Positions 53,185 to 62,247 of a DNA stretch of 64,000 nucleotides are shown one piece after another. Both the position numbers and the translations under genes were made by a program. The notes below the pieces were generated by a model, which saw only the letters and a list, made by a program, of their open reading frames with translations, searched no databases and had not been told where the DNA came from. This DNA comes from Xanthobacteraceae bacterium. Its GTDB lineage: Bacteria > Pseudomonadota > Alphaproteobacteria > Rhizobiales > Xanthobacteraceae. Location: NCBI GenBank assembly GCA_022844205.1, contig JALHMF010000001.1, forward strand, positions 78,615-142,614, given 5' to 3'. Each line of letters starts with the position of its first letter. The first letter of the stretch is position 1.

Positions 53185-53886
53185 TCAGGCTTCCTTAAAC
53201 CGGTAACCGACGCCGTACAGTGTTTCGATCATCTCGAAATCGTCGTCGGCGGATTTGAACTTCTTGCGCAGCCGCTTGATGTGGCTGTCGATGGTGCGGT
53301 CGTCGACGTACACCTGATCGTCGTAGGCCGCATCCATGAGTGCGTTGCGGCTCTTGACGACGCCGGGACGCGTCGCGAGCGCCTGCAAAATCAGAAACTC
53401 GGTGACGGTAAGCGTGACCGGCTCGTTCTTCCAGGTGCAGGTGTGACGCTCCGGGTCCATGCGCAGCGAGCCGCGCTCAAGCACCTTCGCGGAGTCGACT
53501 TCCTTCACCGGCTGTCCGTCCTTCGGGATTGCACGGCGAAGCACCGCTTTCACGCGCTCGACAAGGAGCCGCTGCGAAAACGGTTTGCGGATGAAATCGT
53601 CGGCGCCCATCTTGAGGCCGAACAGTTCGTCGATCTCCTCATCCTTGGAGGTGAGGAAGATCACGGGCAGGTCGGTTTTCTGGCGGAGACGGCGGAGCAT
53701 CTCCATGCCGTCCATGCGGGGCATCTTGATGTCGAGGATCGCAAGGTCCGGCGACTGGCTTTTGAAGCCTTCGAGCGCGGTGGCGCCGTCCGTATAGGTG
53801 AGGATGCGATAGCCTTCGGCTTCAAGCGCGATGGAAACCGAAGTCAGAATATTGCGGTCGTCGTCGACCAGAGCGATCGTAGGCAT
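53185..53886 (-). CDS. chvI: response regulator ChvI (OmpR family)
   Basis: A 233-residue response regulator: receiver domain 1-120 with acidic DDD at 8-10, phospho-acceptor Asp52 ([13 protein letters not shown]) and Lys in [10 protein letters not shown], then a winged-helix domain with [20 protein letters not shown] and [17 protein letters not shown]. It is the partner of ChvG. First gene of chvI-chvG-hprK-EIIA-HPr, facing away from the HugZ-like gene and pckA. AAGGAG precedes the ATG. Confidence 0.94.
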   Translation of the reverse strand: MPTIALVDDDRNILTSVSIALEAEGYRILTYTDGATALEGFKSQSPDLAILDIKMPRMDGMEMLRRLRQKTDLPVIFLTSKDEEIDELFGLKMGADDFIRKPFSQRLLVERVKAVLRRAIPKDGQPVKEVDSAKVLERGSLRMDPERHTCTWKNEPVTLTVTEFLILQALATRPGVVKSRNALMDAAYDDQVYVDDRTIDSHIKRLRKKFKSADDDFEMIETLYGVGYRFKEA

Positions 53887-54125
53887 GAAATCTCCTTGCC
53901 CCCGGGGAACTTGAATCCGGAAGCGTTGAAGCGGCTCGCCGGGGCCGAAATGTGACGACGCCGCGGCGATTTGACCCCCCGATCAAGAGCCAAACTAGCC
54001 CTTTCGCGCGATCAAAGCCACCGGGCGCCTGGAATGAAACGGTGTGCCAGCCCATTCAAAACGCAGCAAAACTAAGTTCTAACTGGGGTCGAAGCCGCTT
54101 CGAGACAACCCTTGGAGCCCGATCA

Positions 54126-54842
54126 ATGCGTGATGCGGAAGCATTCGACCCCAGAGGAACGGTGAGAAGGTTAATTTCCGAGGCCCGCATCGGCTCACTT
54201 GCCACGCTCGATTCGAAGGGGGCGCCCTATGGGTCCCTGGTGACGGTGGCTACGCTGCCCGACCGCTCGCCGGTTTTGCTGCTGTCCCGGCTCGCCCGCC
54301 ATACGCAGAATTTGCGAGGCGATTCCCGTGTGTCCCTGCTCGTGACCGAAAGCGGCGAGGGCGACCCGCTCGAAGGCGCCCGCCTCAGCATCGTGGGGGA
54401 AATCGCTCTCACCGAGGATACGGCCGCCCGGCGCAGGTTCCTGCTCCGCCATCCGTCCGCGGAGTCTTATGCGTCGTTCGGGGATTTTGCGTTCTACCGG
54501 ATGGAGCCGTCCGGCGCCCACCTGGTCGCGGGCTTCGGCAAGATCGCGGATGTGAAGCGGGAAGACCTTCTGATCGATACCGCCGATGCGGCACCCCTGC
54601 TCGAAGCCGAGGCGGGCGCGGTTGAACACATGAACGCAGACCACCTCGATGCGATCGAGTTGTATGCGACCAGGCTTCTGGGTGCGGAGCCGGGTTCATG
54701 GCGCGTGATCGGAATCGACCCGGAAGGCTGCGATCTCGCACTGCATCAAAAAGTGCGCCGCCTGGATTTTCCGCAGCGCATAAATAATCCCGGTGAATTG
54801 CGCAAAGCGCTGGTTTCGCTGGCACATCAGGCCCGGACTTGA
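54126..54842 (+). CDS. HugZ-like/pyridoxamine 5'-phosphate oxidase-fold protein with DUF2470
   Basis: A 238-residue protein. The N-terminal 150 residues are a split-barrel flavin/heme-binding fold (ARIGSLATLDSKGAPYGSLV; PVLLLSRLARHTQNLRGD; EGARLSIVGEI). The C-terminal part carries EHMNADHLDAIELYATRL, the DUF2470 motif shared with HugZ heme-degrading proteins. ATG 54126 follows GGAG and fits family length; the frame is open upstream to 53952 without homology. It sits between chvI and pckA. Heme utilisation is possible but unproven. Confidence 0.82.
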   Translation: MRDAEAFDPRGTVRRLISEARIGSLATLDSKGAPYGSLVTVATLPDRSPVLLLSRLARHTQNLRGDSRVSLLVTESGEGDPLEGARLSIVGEIALTEDTAARRRFLLRHPSAESYASFGDFAFYRMEPSGAHLVAGFGKIADVKREDLLIDTADAAPLLEAEAGAVEHMNADHLDAIELYATRLLGAEPGSWRVIGIDPEGCDLALHQKVRRLDFPQRINNPGELRKALVSLAHQART

Positions 54843-55034
54843 TCTGGAACCAGGTTAAACGCCGCACCGCCGTTAACTGTGGGATTTGAATGGCTTAAGA
54901 GGCGCGCCCTTTCCGCCGATTGCGCTTCACAAGTCATAAGGCGGTCATTATGTTGCGGCCCCTCATCGCCCGGACCCGGGTTTCATCGGGCCGGTCCGCT
55001 GACAATGGACCACACAAACGCAGTATGGTTTGAA

Positions 55035-55052
55035 CCCGGGAGAAAGCCCGGG
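55035..55052 (+). promoter_or_regulatory. leader hairpin before pckA
   Basis: CCCGGG-AGAAAG-CCCGGG lies eight bases before the GGGAGG ribosome site of pckA (55061-55066). It could modulate translation or mRNA stability. Each arm is itself palindromic, so a DNA-binding site is the alternative. Confidence 0.4.
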
Positions 55053-55071
55053 CGAGTTCGGGGAGGCTTTC

Positions 55072-56694
55072 GTGAAAGAGAACGGCATTCGCAACAGCGC
55101 GCAGGGCGCCGACACAATCGGCATCAAGGACGCCGCTGTAATTCACTGGAATCTCACCGAAGCGCCGCTCTACGAGCATTCGATCGCGAATGGCGAAGCC
55201 CAGATCGTCGCCGGCGGTGCGCTCTGCGCCGAGACCGGCCACCACACGGGCCGCTCGCCCAAGGACAAGCACACGGTCGTCGATGCACTGACCGAGAACA
55301 CGGTGTGGTGGGACGGCAACCGCAAACTTTCCCAGGAACACTTCGACAATCTCTATCAGGACTTCCTCGCGCACACGAAGGGCATGAAGCTCTACGCGCA
55401 GGATCTCTACGGCGGCGCCGATCCGAAATACCGCATCAAGACCCGCGTGTTCTGCGAATTCGCCTGGCACTCACTCTTCATCCGCACGATGCTGATCCGC
55501 CCCATCCAGGATGAACTGAAGGGGTTCACGCCCGAACTCACCATCATCGACCTTCCGTCCTTCAAGCCGGACGCGAAACGCCACGGCGGCCGCGAAGGCT
55601 CCGACACGATGGTGGCGATCGACTTCACCCGGAAGATCGTCCTGATCTGCGGCTCGTCCTACGCGGGCGAGATGAAGAAGTCGGTGTTCACCACGCTCAA
55701 CTATTACCTACCGGCGCAGGGTGTGGTGCCGATGCACTGCTCGGCCAATGTCTCCAACGACGGCAAGGAGAGCGCGCTCTTTTTCGGCCTCTCCGGCACC
55801 GGCAAGACGACGCTTTCCGCCGACCCGAACCGCACGCTGATCGGCGATGACGAAACAGGCTGGGGTCCGGACGGTATCTTCAATTTCGAAGGCGGCTGCT
55901 ACGCCAAGACCGTGAACCTCAGTCATGAAAACGAGCCGATGATCTGGGACGCCACCAACCGTTTTGGCGCGATCCTGGAGAACGTCGCCTTCGATCCCGT
56001 CACGCGCGTCCCGGACTACAAGGATATCTCCAAGACCGAGAACACCCGTTCGGCCTATCCGCTTGAATTCATCCCCAACGCATCGCGCACCGGCCGCGCC
56101 AGCCACCCGAAGAACATCATCATGCTGACGGCCGACGCTTACGGCGTCATGCCGCCGATCGCGAAGCTGACGCCGCAGCAGGCCATGTATCACTTCCTCT
56201 CGGGCTACACCGCCAAGGTCGCGGGCACCGAGAAGGGCCTCGTCGGCGTGCAGCCGGAATTCTCCACCTGCTTCGGCTCGCCGTTCCTGCCGCGGCATCC
56301 TTCCGAATATGCCGACCTGCTCCGCGACTACATCGCCAAGCACAAGGTCGATTGCTGGCTCGTGAACTCCGGCTGGACCGGCGGCAAGTACGGCGTCGGC
56401 CGCCGCATGCCGATCCAAGCCACGCGCACATTGCTGACGGCGGCGCTGAACGGTACGCTGAAGGGAGCCGACTTCCGCACCGATCCTTATTTCGGTTTCT
56501 CGGTGCCGACCTCGGTGCCGGGCGTCGAGCCGCACCTGCTGCATCCGGTCAAAACCTGGCAGGACAAGACCGAGTTCGACCAGACTGCCCGCAACCTCGT
56601 GAAAATGTTTCAGGACAATTTCGCGAAGTTCGAGGACAAGGTCGATGCGGACGTGAAGGCCGCAGCGCCGGAAGTGCGCATCGCGGCCGAATAA
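55072..56694 (+). CDS. pckA: phosphoenolpyruvate carboxykinase (ATP)
   Basis: A 540-residue gluconeogenic enzyme: oxaloacetate plus ATP gives phosphoenolpyruvate, ADP and CO2. The kinase P-loop is [13 protein letters not shown], the metal and substrate loops are [28 protein letters not shown] (split as DETGWGP and [10 protein letters not shown]) and [20 protein letters not shown] 55072 with GGGGAGG six bases upstream is the best start; a TTG at 55030 lacks a ribosome site. It allows growth on C4-dicarboxylates, for which the next TRAP system may be an importer. Confidence 0.95.
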   Translation: MKENGIRNSAQGADTIGIKDAAVIHWNLTEAPLYEHSIANGEAQIVAGGALCAETGHHTGRSPKDKHTVVDALTENTVWWDGNRKLSQEHFDNLYQDFLAHTKGMKLYAQDLYGGADPKYRIKTRVFCEFAWHSLFIRTMLIRPIQDELKGFTPELTIIDLPSFKPDAKRHGGREGSDTMVAIDFTRKIVLICGSSYAGEMKKSVFTTLNYYLPAQGVVPMHCSANVSNDGKESALFFGLSGTGKTTLSADPNRTLIGDDETGWGPDGIFNFEGGCYAKTVNLSHENEPMIWDATNRFGAILENVAFDPVTRVPDYKDISKTENTRSAYPLEFIPNASRTGRASHPKNIIMLTADAYGVMPPIAKLTPQQAMYHFLSGYTAKVAGTEKGLVGVQPEFSTCFGSPFLPRHPSEYADLLRDYIAKHKVDCWLVNSGWTGGKYGVGRRMPIQATRTLLTAALNGTLKGADFRTDPYFGFSVPTSVPGVEPHLLHPVKTWQDKTEFDQTARNLVKMFQDNFAKFEDKVDADVKAAAPEVRIAAE

Positions 56695-56718
56695 TTGGCG
56701 CGAAGGCAGAAAATAAAG

Positions 56719-56750
56719 AACGACGGCTTTCGGGCCGCCGTTTGCGTTTT
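56719..56750 (+). terminator. terminator after pckA
   Basis: AACGACGGC and GCCGCCGTT pair with one A-C mismatch around TTTCGG, followed by TGCGTTTT. It begins 25 bases after the stop. Confidence 0.65.
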
Positions 56751-56782
56751 GGCGTTCGGGAGAACTCCAAAGCTGCCGATTC

Positions 56783-56812
56783 TTGAATACGACTTTAGTT
56801 TAAAGCGGTTAT
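56783..56812 (+). promoter_or_regulatory. possible promoter region of second TRAP operon
   Basis: TTGAAT (56783-56788) and GGTTAT (56807-56812) are 18 bases apart, with an inverted repeat CTTTA-GTT-TAAAG between them. Weak visual evidence only. Confidence 0.25.
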
Positions 56813-56920
56813 GACAAATACTCGTCCTTGCAGGAATACTCCGGCGGGATACGCTTCGCAGAAGACCGGAAGCTACCGGCATTGCCCGAACAAAAACGCG
56901 GGCGTTCAGGGAGGAATTCA

Positions 56921-57976
56921 ATGAAAAAGTTCGGTTACGCGGTCGTTGGCGCCGCGATGATAATGAGCGTCACGACGGCGCAGGCACAACAGGTCGATAC
57001 GGTGCGTTGGCCGGTGCCGATGGCGTTCGGGTCCAATCTGGTTGCTCTCGGCGATGCGATGCCATGGGTAGCGCAACAGATCGACAAGGCATCCGGTGGC
57101 CGCATCAAGTTGCAAATCTTCGAGCCGGGCAAGCTCGTGCCGGCGCTCGCGGTCTTCGACGCGGTCTCAGAAGGCAAAGCCGAGGCTGGTTACACCTGGA
57201 TGGGTTATGAAGTCGGCAAGGTGCCGGCGGCGGCGCTGTTTGGCGCGGTGCCGTTCGGCATGGAATCGCCCGAGTTTATGGCCTGGATGTTTTTCGGCGG
57301 CGGTAACGAATTGCTGCGCGACCTCTTCAAGCCGCACAATGTCTATCCGATTTTCTGCGGCACAATCGGACCGGAAGGTGCCGGCTGGTTCCGCAAGGAA
57401 ATCAATACGCCGGATGACATCAAGGGCCTGAAGTTCCGCGCGGCCGGTTACGGCGGCGACATCTACAAGGAAGTCGGCGCGTCCGTGACCCTGCTTCCGG
57501 GCGGCGAATTGTTTCAGGCGCTGGAGAAGGGCGTTCTCGACGGAACCGAATTTTCGCTGCCAACCGTCGACGAGCAGCTCGGCTTCTTCAAGGTCGCGAA
57601 ATATTACTATCTGCCCGGCTGGCATCAGCCCTCGACCAACCAGTATCTCTACGTGAATCTCGCCGCGTGGAATAAGCTGAACGCCACCACACAGGCGCTC
57701 ATCGAAACCACTTGCACCGCCGCGGTGACGATTTCGCTCGCGAAATCGGAAGCGCTACAGGGAAAGACGCTCGCCAGGTTCGAAAAGGAAGGCGTGCAGG
57801 TAAAGCAGGTCAATGCAACCCTGTTGAAGGTATTCCAGACCGCGACCAAGAAGGTGATGGCTGAGAAGTCTGCCTCCAACGAGTCGTTCAAGAAAATCTA
57901 CGAAAGCCAGACCGCCTTCATGGCCCAGAACGAGAAGTGGAAATCGTTCGGTTATCTTCCGCGCGACTTCAAGTAA
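56921..57976 (+). CDS. TRAP transporter periplasmic substrate-binding protein (second system)
   Basis: A 351-residue receptor with a Sec signal (KFGYAVVGAAMIMSVTTAQ, ending AQA). The mature start VDTVRWPVPMAFGSNLVALG and WMGYEVGKVPAAALFGAVPF fit the FcbT/mannitol-like branch of TRAP receptors rather than C4-dicarboxylate DctP. GLKFRAAGYGGDIYKEVGAS contains the conserved carboxylate-binding arginine. ATG 56921 follows AGGGAGG. Likely ligand: a 2-oxo or aromatic acid, not fixed. Confidence 0.88.
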   Translation: MKKFGYAVVGAAMIMSVTTAQAQQVDTVRWPVPMAFGSNLVALGDAMPWVAQQIDKASGGRIKLQIFEPGKLVPALAVFDAVSEGKAEAGYTWMGYEVGKVPAAALFGAVPFGMESPEFMAWMFFGGGNELLRDLFKPHNVYPIFCGTIGPEGAGWFRKEINTPDDIKGLKFRAAGYGGDIYKEVGASVTLLPGGELFQALEKGVLDGTEFSLPTVDEQLGFFKVAKYYYLPGWHQPSTNQYLYVNLAAWNKLNATTQALIETTCTAAVTISLAKSEALQGKTLARFEKEGVQVKQVNATLLKVFQTATKKVMAEKSASNESFKKIYESQTAFMAQNEKWKSFGYLPRDFK

Positions 57977-57988
57977 ACGGCTGGATCA

Positions 57989-58552
57989 ATGAGTCACGCA
58001 CGACAAACGGCGGACGGCCCCAAAGCGGGGCCGTCCGGAATTTTGTTGCCGGAAACGCGCCTGTCGCGTGTTCTCGACCGCATCATCGTTTTCATCGGCG
58101 AGTCTTCGGCATGGACTTGGACCATCCTGATGCTCCTGATCATTTATCAGGTCGTTCAGCGCTATGTGTTCGGTCTCGGCTCGATCAAGATGGAGGAGAT
58201 GCAATGGCATCTCTTCGCCATCGGTTTCATGCTTGCCATCCCGCTGACGGAAATCCGGGAGCGCCATGTTCGCATCGACGTGCTGGCGGAGCATTGGCCG
58301 CGGCGCCGGCGACTCTGGGTGGAGACATTCGGTCTTGCGGTTTTCCTGCTGCCGTTTTCGCTGTTCGCCATCATTAATTCCGCGCCCTACATCGCGCAAT
58401 CCTGGCGGCTGAACGAGCAATCGGCGGCACCCGACGGCCTGCCGATGGTCTATGTGCTGAAGTCCTTCATCTTCGTGACATTCGTGCTGTTGGCGATGGC
58501 CGCTATTTCACGCTTTTCGCGGGTCATTGCAGCGCTTAGATCGCGCCATTGA
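57989..58552 (+). CDS. TRAP transporter small permease (second system)
   Basis: A 187-residue membrane protein with four helices (about 40-60, 68-88, 110-130, 148-170). SAWTWTILMLLIIYQVVQRY, KMEEMQWHLFAIGFMLAIPL and ERHVRIDVLAEHWPRRRR are small-subunit features. It starts 12 bases after the receptor gene. Confidence 0.88.
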   Translation: MSHARQTADGPKAGPSGILLPETRLSRVLDRIIVFIGESSAWTWTILMLLIIYQVVQRYVFGLGSIKMEEMQWHLFAIGFMLAIPLTEIRERHVRIDVLAEHWPRRRRLWVETFGLAVFLLPFSLFAIINSAPYIAQSWRLNEQSAAPDGLPMVYVLKSFIFVTFVLLAMAAISRFSRVIAALRSRH

Positions 58553-58599
58553 ACGGACTGGCAAACTCACAACAATGATTTGAATTCGAGGCGGGGGTC

Positions 58600-59964
58600 A
58601 TGGAAGTTTACGAGATTATTGTTGTCGTCTTCCTCGTCACCTTCATTGCGTCGCTGTTCCTCGGGTATCCGATTGCCTGGACGCTCGGCGGCTTGTCGCT
58701 TCTCTTCGTCGCTGGCGGAATCCTGCTCCACGACTATTTCGGGATCGACACATATCTGCTGAATCGTTGGGGAAACTTCGCCATCATCGTCGATCGAATA
58801 TGGGCGTTGATGTCGAACTGGGTGCTCGTGGCATTGCCCATGTTCGTTTACATGGGCCTGATGCTCGACCGCTCTGGCGTCGCCGAACTGATGATGACCA
58901 ATTTCGTGCGCGTGTTCGGCCAGATGCGCGGCGGTCTTGGGATCACGGTGGTGCTGATCGGAATTTTACTCGCGGCTTCCACCGGCATTGTCGGTGCGTC
59001 GGTCGTGCTGCTCGCCACGCTTTCGATCCCGATCATGATGCGGCAAAAATATTCCAAGTCATTCGCGTCGGGGGTGGTGGCGGCATCCGGAACGCTTGGC
59101 ATCCTGATCCCGCCTTCGATCATGCTCGTGATCATGGCCGACCAGCTCTCGATTTCGGTCGGCGATCTGTTCATGGGTGCGTTCATACCGGGACTGCTGC
59201 TCGGTTTGTTCTATTTGATTTATGTCATTCTTGTCGGGCTGATCCGCCCGGAAATGGCTCCTCCACCGGAAAAAACACATAAGCTTACAGGCCGCGAAAT
59301 CTTTGGCGCCATAATGGCCACGGTCCCGACGGCGACGCTGATCGTGGCGGTGCTGGGCACGATTTTCTTCGGCATCGCGACGCCGAGCGAAGCCTCCGGC
59401 GTCGGCGCCTTCGGCGCAACGCTGCTCGCGCTCGCGAACGGCAGGTTGAACCTGAAGGTCATCCGTCAAGTCGGCATCGAGACATCGCTGACATCGGCCT
59501 TCATCTTCGGGATTTTTCTCGGTGCCACGGCCTTCGCCCTCGTCATGCGCTCGCTCGGTGGCGACGAATTTATCGCTCACTTACTGAAGGGGCTTCCGTT
59601 CGGTCCGAATGGAATTCTTGTTTTCATCCTGTTCGTGGCCTTCATCGCCGGCTTCTTCCTCGACTGGCTGGAGATCGTGCTGATTATCCTGCCGCTGGTG
59701 GCGCCGGTGGTGAAGGATCTCGGCTTCAATCTTGTGTGGTTCGTGGTGGTGTTCGCGGTCTGCCTGCAGACCTCGTTCCTCACGCCGCCGGTCGGCTTCT
59801 CGCTGTTCTATCTGAAGGGCGTGGTGCCGAAGGAAATCACGACGCGCGACATCTACATCGGCATCATTCCGTTCGTGATCCTGCAAGTGCTGGCGGTCGC
59901 GGCGGCCTTCACGTGGCCGGAGCTTGTGCTCTGGTTGCCGCGAAAAATGTACGGATCGGTCTGA
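58600..59964 (+). CDS. TRAP transporter large permease (second system)
   Basis: A 454-residue, about 12-helix transport subunit. Family motifs: TGIVGASVVLLATLSIPIMM, FASGVVAASGTLGILIPPSI and GIATPSEASGVGAFGATLLA; the second half has DWLEIVLIILPLVAPV and TSFLTPPVGFSLFYLKG. This longer large subunit is typical of TRAP systems for 2-oxoacids and related compounds. GGGGGTC precedes the ATG. Only six bases separate it from the convergent DUF2865 gene. Confidence 0.92.
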   Translation: MEVYEIIVVVFLVTFIASLFLGYPIAWTLGGLSLLFVAGGILLHDYFGIDTYLLNRWGNFAIIVDRIWALMSNWVLVALPMFVYMGLMLDRSGVAELMMTNFVRVFGQMRGGLGITVVLIGILLAASTGIVGASVVLLATLSIPIMMRQKYSKSFASGVVAASGTLGILIPPSIMLVIMADQLSISVGDLFMGAFIPGLLLGLFYLIYVILVGLIRPEMAPPPEKTHKLTGREIFGAIMATVPTATLIVAVLGTIFFGIATPSEASGVGAFGATLLALANGRLNLKVIRQVGIETSLTSAFIFGIFLGATAFALVMRSLGGDEFIAHLLKGLPFGPNGILVFILFVAFIAGFFLDWLEIVLIILPLVAPVVKDLGFNLVWFVVVFAVCLQTSFLTPPVGFSLFYLKGVVPKEITTRDIYIGIIPFVILQVLAVAAAFTWPELVLWLPRKMYGSV

Positions 59965-59970
59965 CGGCGC

Positions 59971-60786
59971 TTAAGGCGCGAACCCGCGGCTCATGATGTC
60001 TTCAGCGGGCGTTACCGTGATGTTCGGCGCCTGCGCCGGTGACGGAGAAACGCTTGTACGCCCGGTGACTGGCTCTTGCGCGCGCGTGATCCGCATCTCG
60101 GAGAGATTTTTCCGCTCCCGCTCCGACATGCCTCTGAATTCTTTTACCGGCACGAACGAAGCCGGAGTCGGCTGGCCGTTGTTGGCAACTCCGCGATACA
60201 CTTTCGGGCCGTCGGCGGTGACGATAATGTCGCCCGGGCGCAGGGTCGGGTCCGACTCCGCATCCAGATTGGCGACGCCGGTATTCTCGACGCCGTTGCA
60301 GGAACATTCGGGAATCATCTTTTCGCGATAGACGAACGCATTTTGCAGCTTGGCATAGCTCGTGCCGTCGCCGGCGGTGGCGTTGCCGATCTGCGTGCCG
60401 GAAAATATCTTCACGGCAGTGGCCGGACACATTGCCTTGCAGAGGTTGTCCGGCGAAGCCTGCCCGGAAATGTTGATCGGCGGCGGCCGGCGGTCATCGC
60501 GATACTCGCGGAAAAAAAAGGAACGTCCGCGTTCACGCTCGCGATCCTTCCCGCTACTGGCGGGCAGCGGGAAAAAACGGCCGTCGCAGAGGCGCACGCA
60601 ATAGGCCTGATAGGGACCTTCGCCCATGTCTTCTTCCGGAAGAGAACGCCGCCCGCCGAGCACGCTGAACAGTGTCTCGAACAGACCCTGCGCCCTAACG
60701 GGTTCGGGCTGAGCGGTCACCACAGCCGAAAGCACGCCGATGGCGAGCAGAAAACGCGCGGACCTATGGAAAAAACGCCGGGACAC
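59971..60786 (-). CDS. DUF2865 protein, exported
   Basis: A 271-residue protein with a Sec signal (RFLLAIGVLSAVVTAQ, ending VRAQG). GPYQAYCVRLCDGRFFPLP and DNLCKAMCPATAVKIFSGTQ are the conserved cysteine-containing DUF2865 segments, and PECSCNGVENTGV follows. The C-terminal 80 residues are proline-rich and probably disordered. Function unknown; common in Rhizobiales. An even number of cysteines suggests periplasmic disulfides. Confidence 0.85.
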   Translation of the reverse strand: MSRRFFHRSARFLLAIGVLSAVVTAQPEPVRAQGLFETLFSVLGGRRSLPEEDMGEGPYQAYCVRLCDGRFFPLPASSGKDRERERGRSFFFREYRDDRRPPPINISGQASPDNLCKAMCPATAVKIFSGTQIGNATAGDGTSYAKLQNAFVYREKMIPECSCNGVENTGVANLDAESDPTLRPGDIIVTADGPKVYRGVANNGQPTPASFVPVKEFRGMSERERKNLSEMRITRAQEPVTGRTSVSPSPAQAPNITVTPAEDIMSRGFAP

Positions 60787-60900
60787 GGAATACTCCTAGG
60801 CGCGTAATCTAGCGTAATCCGGGAAGTTTACGAGGCTGATGGTTCCAACGCGAAAGACGTCAAAAAGTTGCGGTAAAGGCGGCCTGATTGCGAAGGGGGG

Positions 60901-61473
60901 TTATTTGCCGAGAAATTCGCCCGCCGTGAACAGCGCGCGAAATTTGAGCCCGGCCTGCTTGAACGTCTCGTCGGCGCCTTCCTGCCGGTCTACCATGGTC
61001 AGCACCAGCGTTACTTCGCCGCCGCCGTCTTTCACCGCCTCCACGGCTTTCAGCGCCGAGCCGCCGGTGGTGGTGACATCCTCGATGACGGCGACGCGCT
61101 TGCGCGCGAGCGTCAGTCCCTTCTTCAGCCCCTCGACTCCTAGCTTCGCTCCGTACTCTTTTGGCTTCTTGCGCACAAAGAAATTCGGCAGCGGCTTGCC
61201 GTCTAAAAACGAAAGCGCCGCGATCGCGCCGGAAATCGGCACGGCGCCCATTTCCAGCCCCCCGACATAATCCACTTTCTCTTCCCGGAGCATTTCCAGC
61301 GCGAGCTGGGCCAGCAACGCCGCACCCTCCGGGTCGAGCATCGTCGGTTTCAGATTAAAATAGAAATCGCTCTTGCGGCCGGAGGCGAGCGTCACCTCGC
61401 CGCGCCCAAAGGATTTGTCGCGGATGATTTCGGCGAGCCGTTTGCGCGCGTCGGTGGAGTTAGGGAGGACCAT
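60901..61473 (-). CDS. pyrE: orotate phosphoribosyltransferase
   Basis: A 190-residue enzyme of pyrimidine synthesis: orotate plus PRPP gives [21 protein letters not shown] is the N-terminal motif, [16 protein letters not shown] the catalytic loop and [20 protein letters not shown] the PRPP-binding motif. ATG 61473 follows GGGAGG; the frame is open upstream to 61725, but that part lies across the LysE gene and is unrelated to PyrE. Confidence 0.92.
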   Translation of the reverse strand: MVLPNSTDARKRLAEIIRDKSFGRGEVTLASGRKSDFYFNLKPTMLDPEGAALLAQLALEMLREEKVDYVGGLEMGAVPISGAIAALSFLDGKPLPNFFVRKKPKEYGAKLGVEGLKKGLTLARKRVAVIEDVTTTGGSALKAVEAVKDGGGEVTLVLTMVDRQEGADETFKQAGLKFRALFTAGEFLGK

Positions 61474-61535
61474 GTCGAATGCTCTAACACTAAACGGGAG
61501 GAGCTTGAACCGCCGGCGCGAATGCCGCTGTGGAT

Positions 61536-62168
61536 TCAGCGCGCCGTCGAGATGGCAAACCAGACCGCGACCATCGCGAGCAGCACCGCGAGCGCGCGCC
61601 GCACCAGTGTCCGCCACGCCGGGTCCGAGAGATAGGCCTGCAGGCGGCTTGCCGCGAAGACGACGACCAGATGGGTGAAGGTCGCGACCGAGACAAAGAC
61701 CGCCGACAGCAAAAAGGTTTGCCAAATCACCGGGCCCGCGGCTTCGACGATGAAGCCCGGCAGCACGGCAACGTAAAATATTGCCGCCTTCGGATTCAGT
61801 AGATTGGTAATCAGCCCGCGCTGGAACGCCATGCGTTCCATTTTGCCATCAGCACCCTGTTCGGGTTCAGCGTTTCCTTCGCCTCGCCAGCTCTCCCAGG
61901 CAAGCCAGAGGAAATACACGATACCGGTCCAGCGCAGCACGCTGTAGAGCATAGGCGACTGATCAATCAGCGCGGCGATGCCAAGGGTGGCGGCGAGTCC
62001 ATAGGCCGAAAGCCCGAGCGCGATGCCGGTGATTGCCGCGAGTCCCGCGCGCAAGCCGTGTTGCAGCGTAAGGGCGGCGAGATAGGTCTGGTTCGGGCCG
62101 GGAATGGCTTCGATGATCAGCGAAGCAAGCGCGAAGGAAAGGAGCGAGGGGAGCAGAAGCTCAAGCAT
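61536..62168 (-). CDS. LysE/RhtB-family amino acid exporter
   Basis: A 210-residue membrane protein with six hydrophobic segments. [20 protein letters not shown] (about 20-39) is the LysE/RhtB signature (PGP motif), [20 protein letters not shown] the next helix, and [21 protein letters not shown] the central motif. Substrate not predictable. It is co-oriented with pyrE. Confidence 0.9.
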   Translation of the reverse strand: MLELLLPSLLSFALASLIIEAIPGPNQTYLAALTLQHGLRAGLAAITGIALGLSAYGLAATLGIAALIDQSPMLYSVLRWTGIVYFLWLAWESWRGEGNAEPEQGADGKMERMAFQRGLITNLLNPKAAIFYVAVLPGFIVEAAGPVIWQTFLLSAVFVSVATFTHLVVVFAASRLQAYLSDPAWRTLVRRALAVLLAMVAVWFAISTAR

Positions 62169-62247
62169 GGTTTATTCTGTCATCGGGCAGCGCCCAATTT
62201 ACCGTGATTCATCCTGATGCCCGGATCAAGGCCGGATATGACAATAA

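Noticed and set aside
55030-55071. Upstream TTG as start of pckA
   Set aside because: There is no ribosome site, it would overlap the leader hairpin, and GTG 55072 has a near-perfect GGGGAGG.
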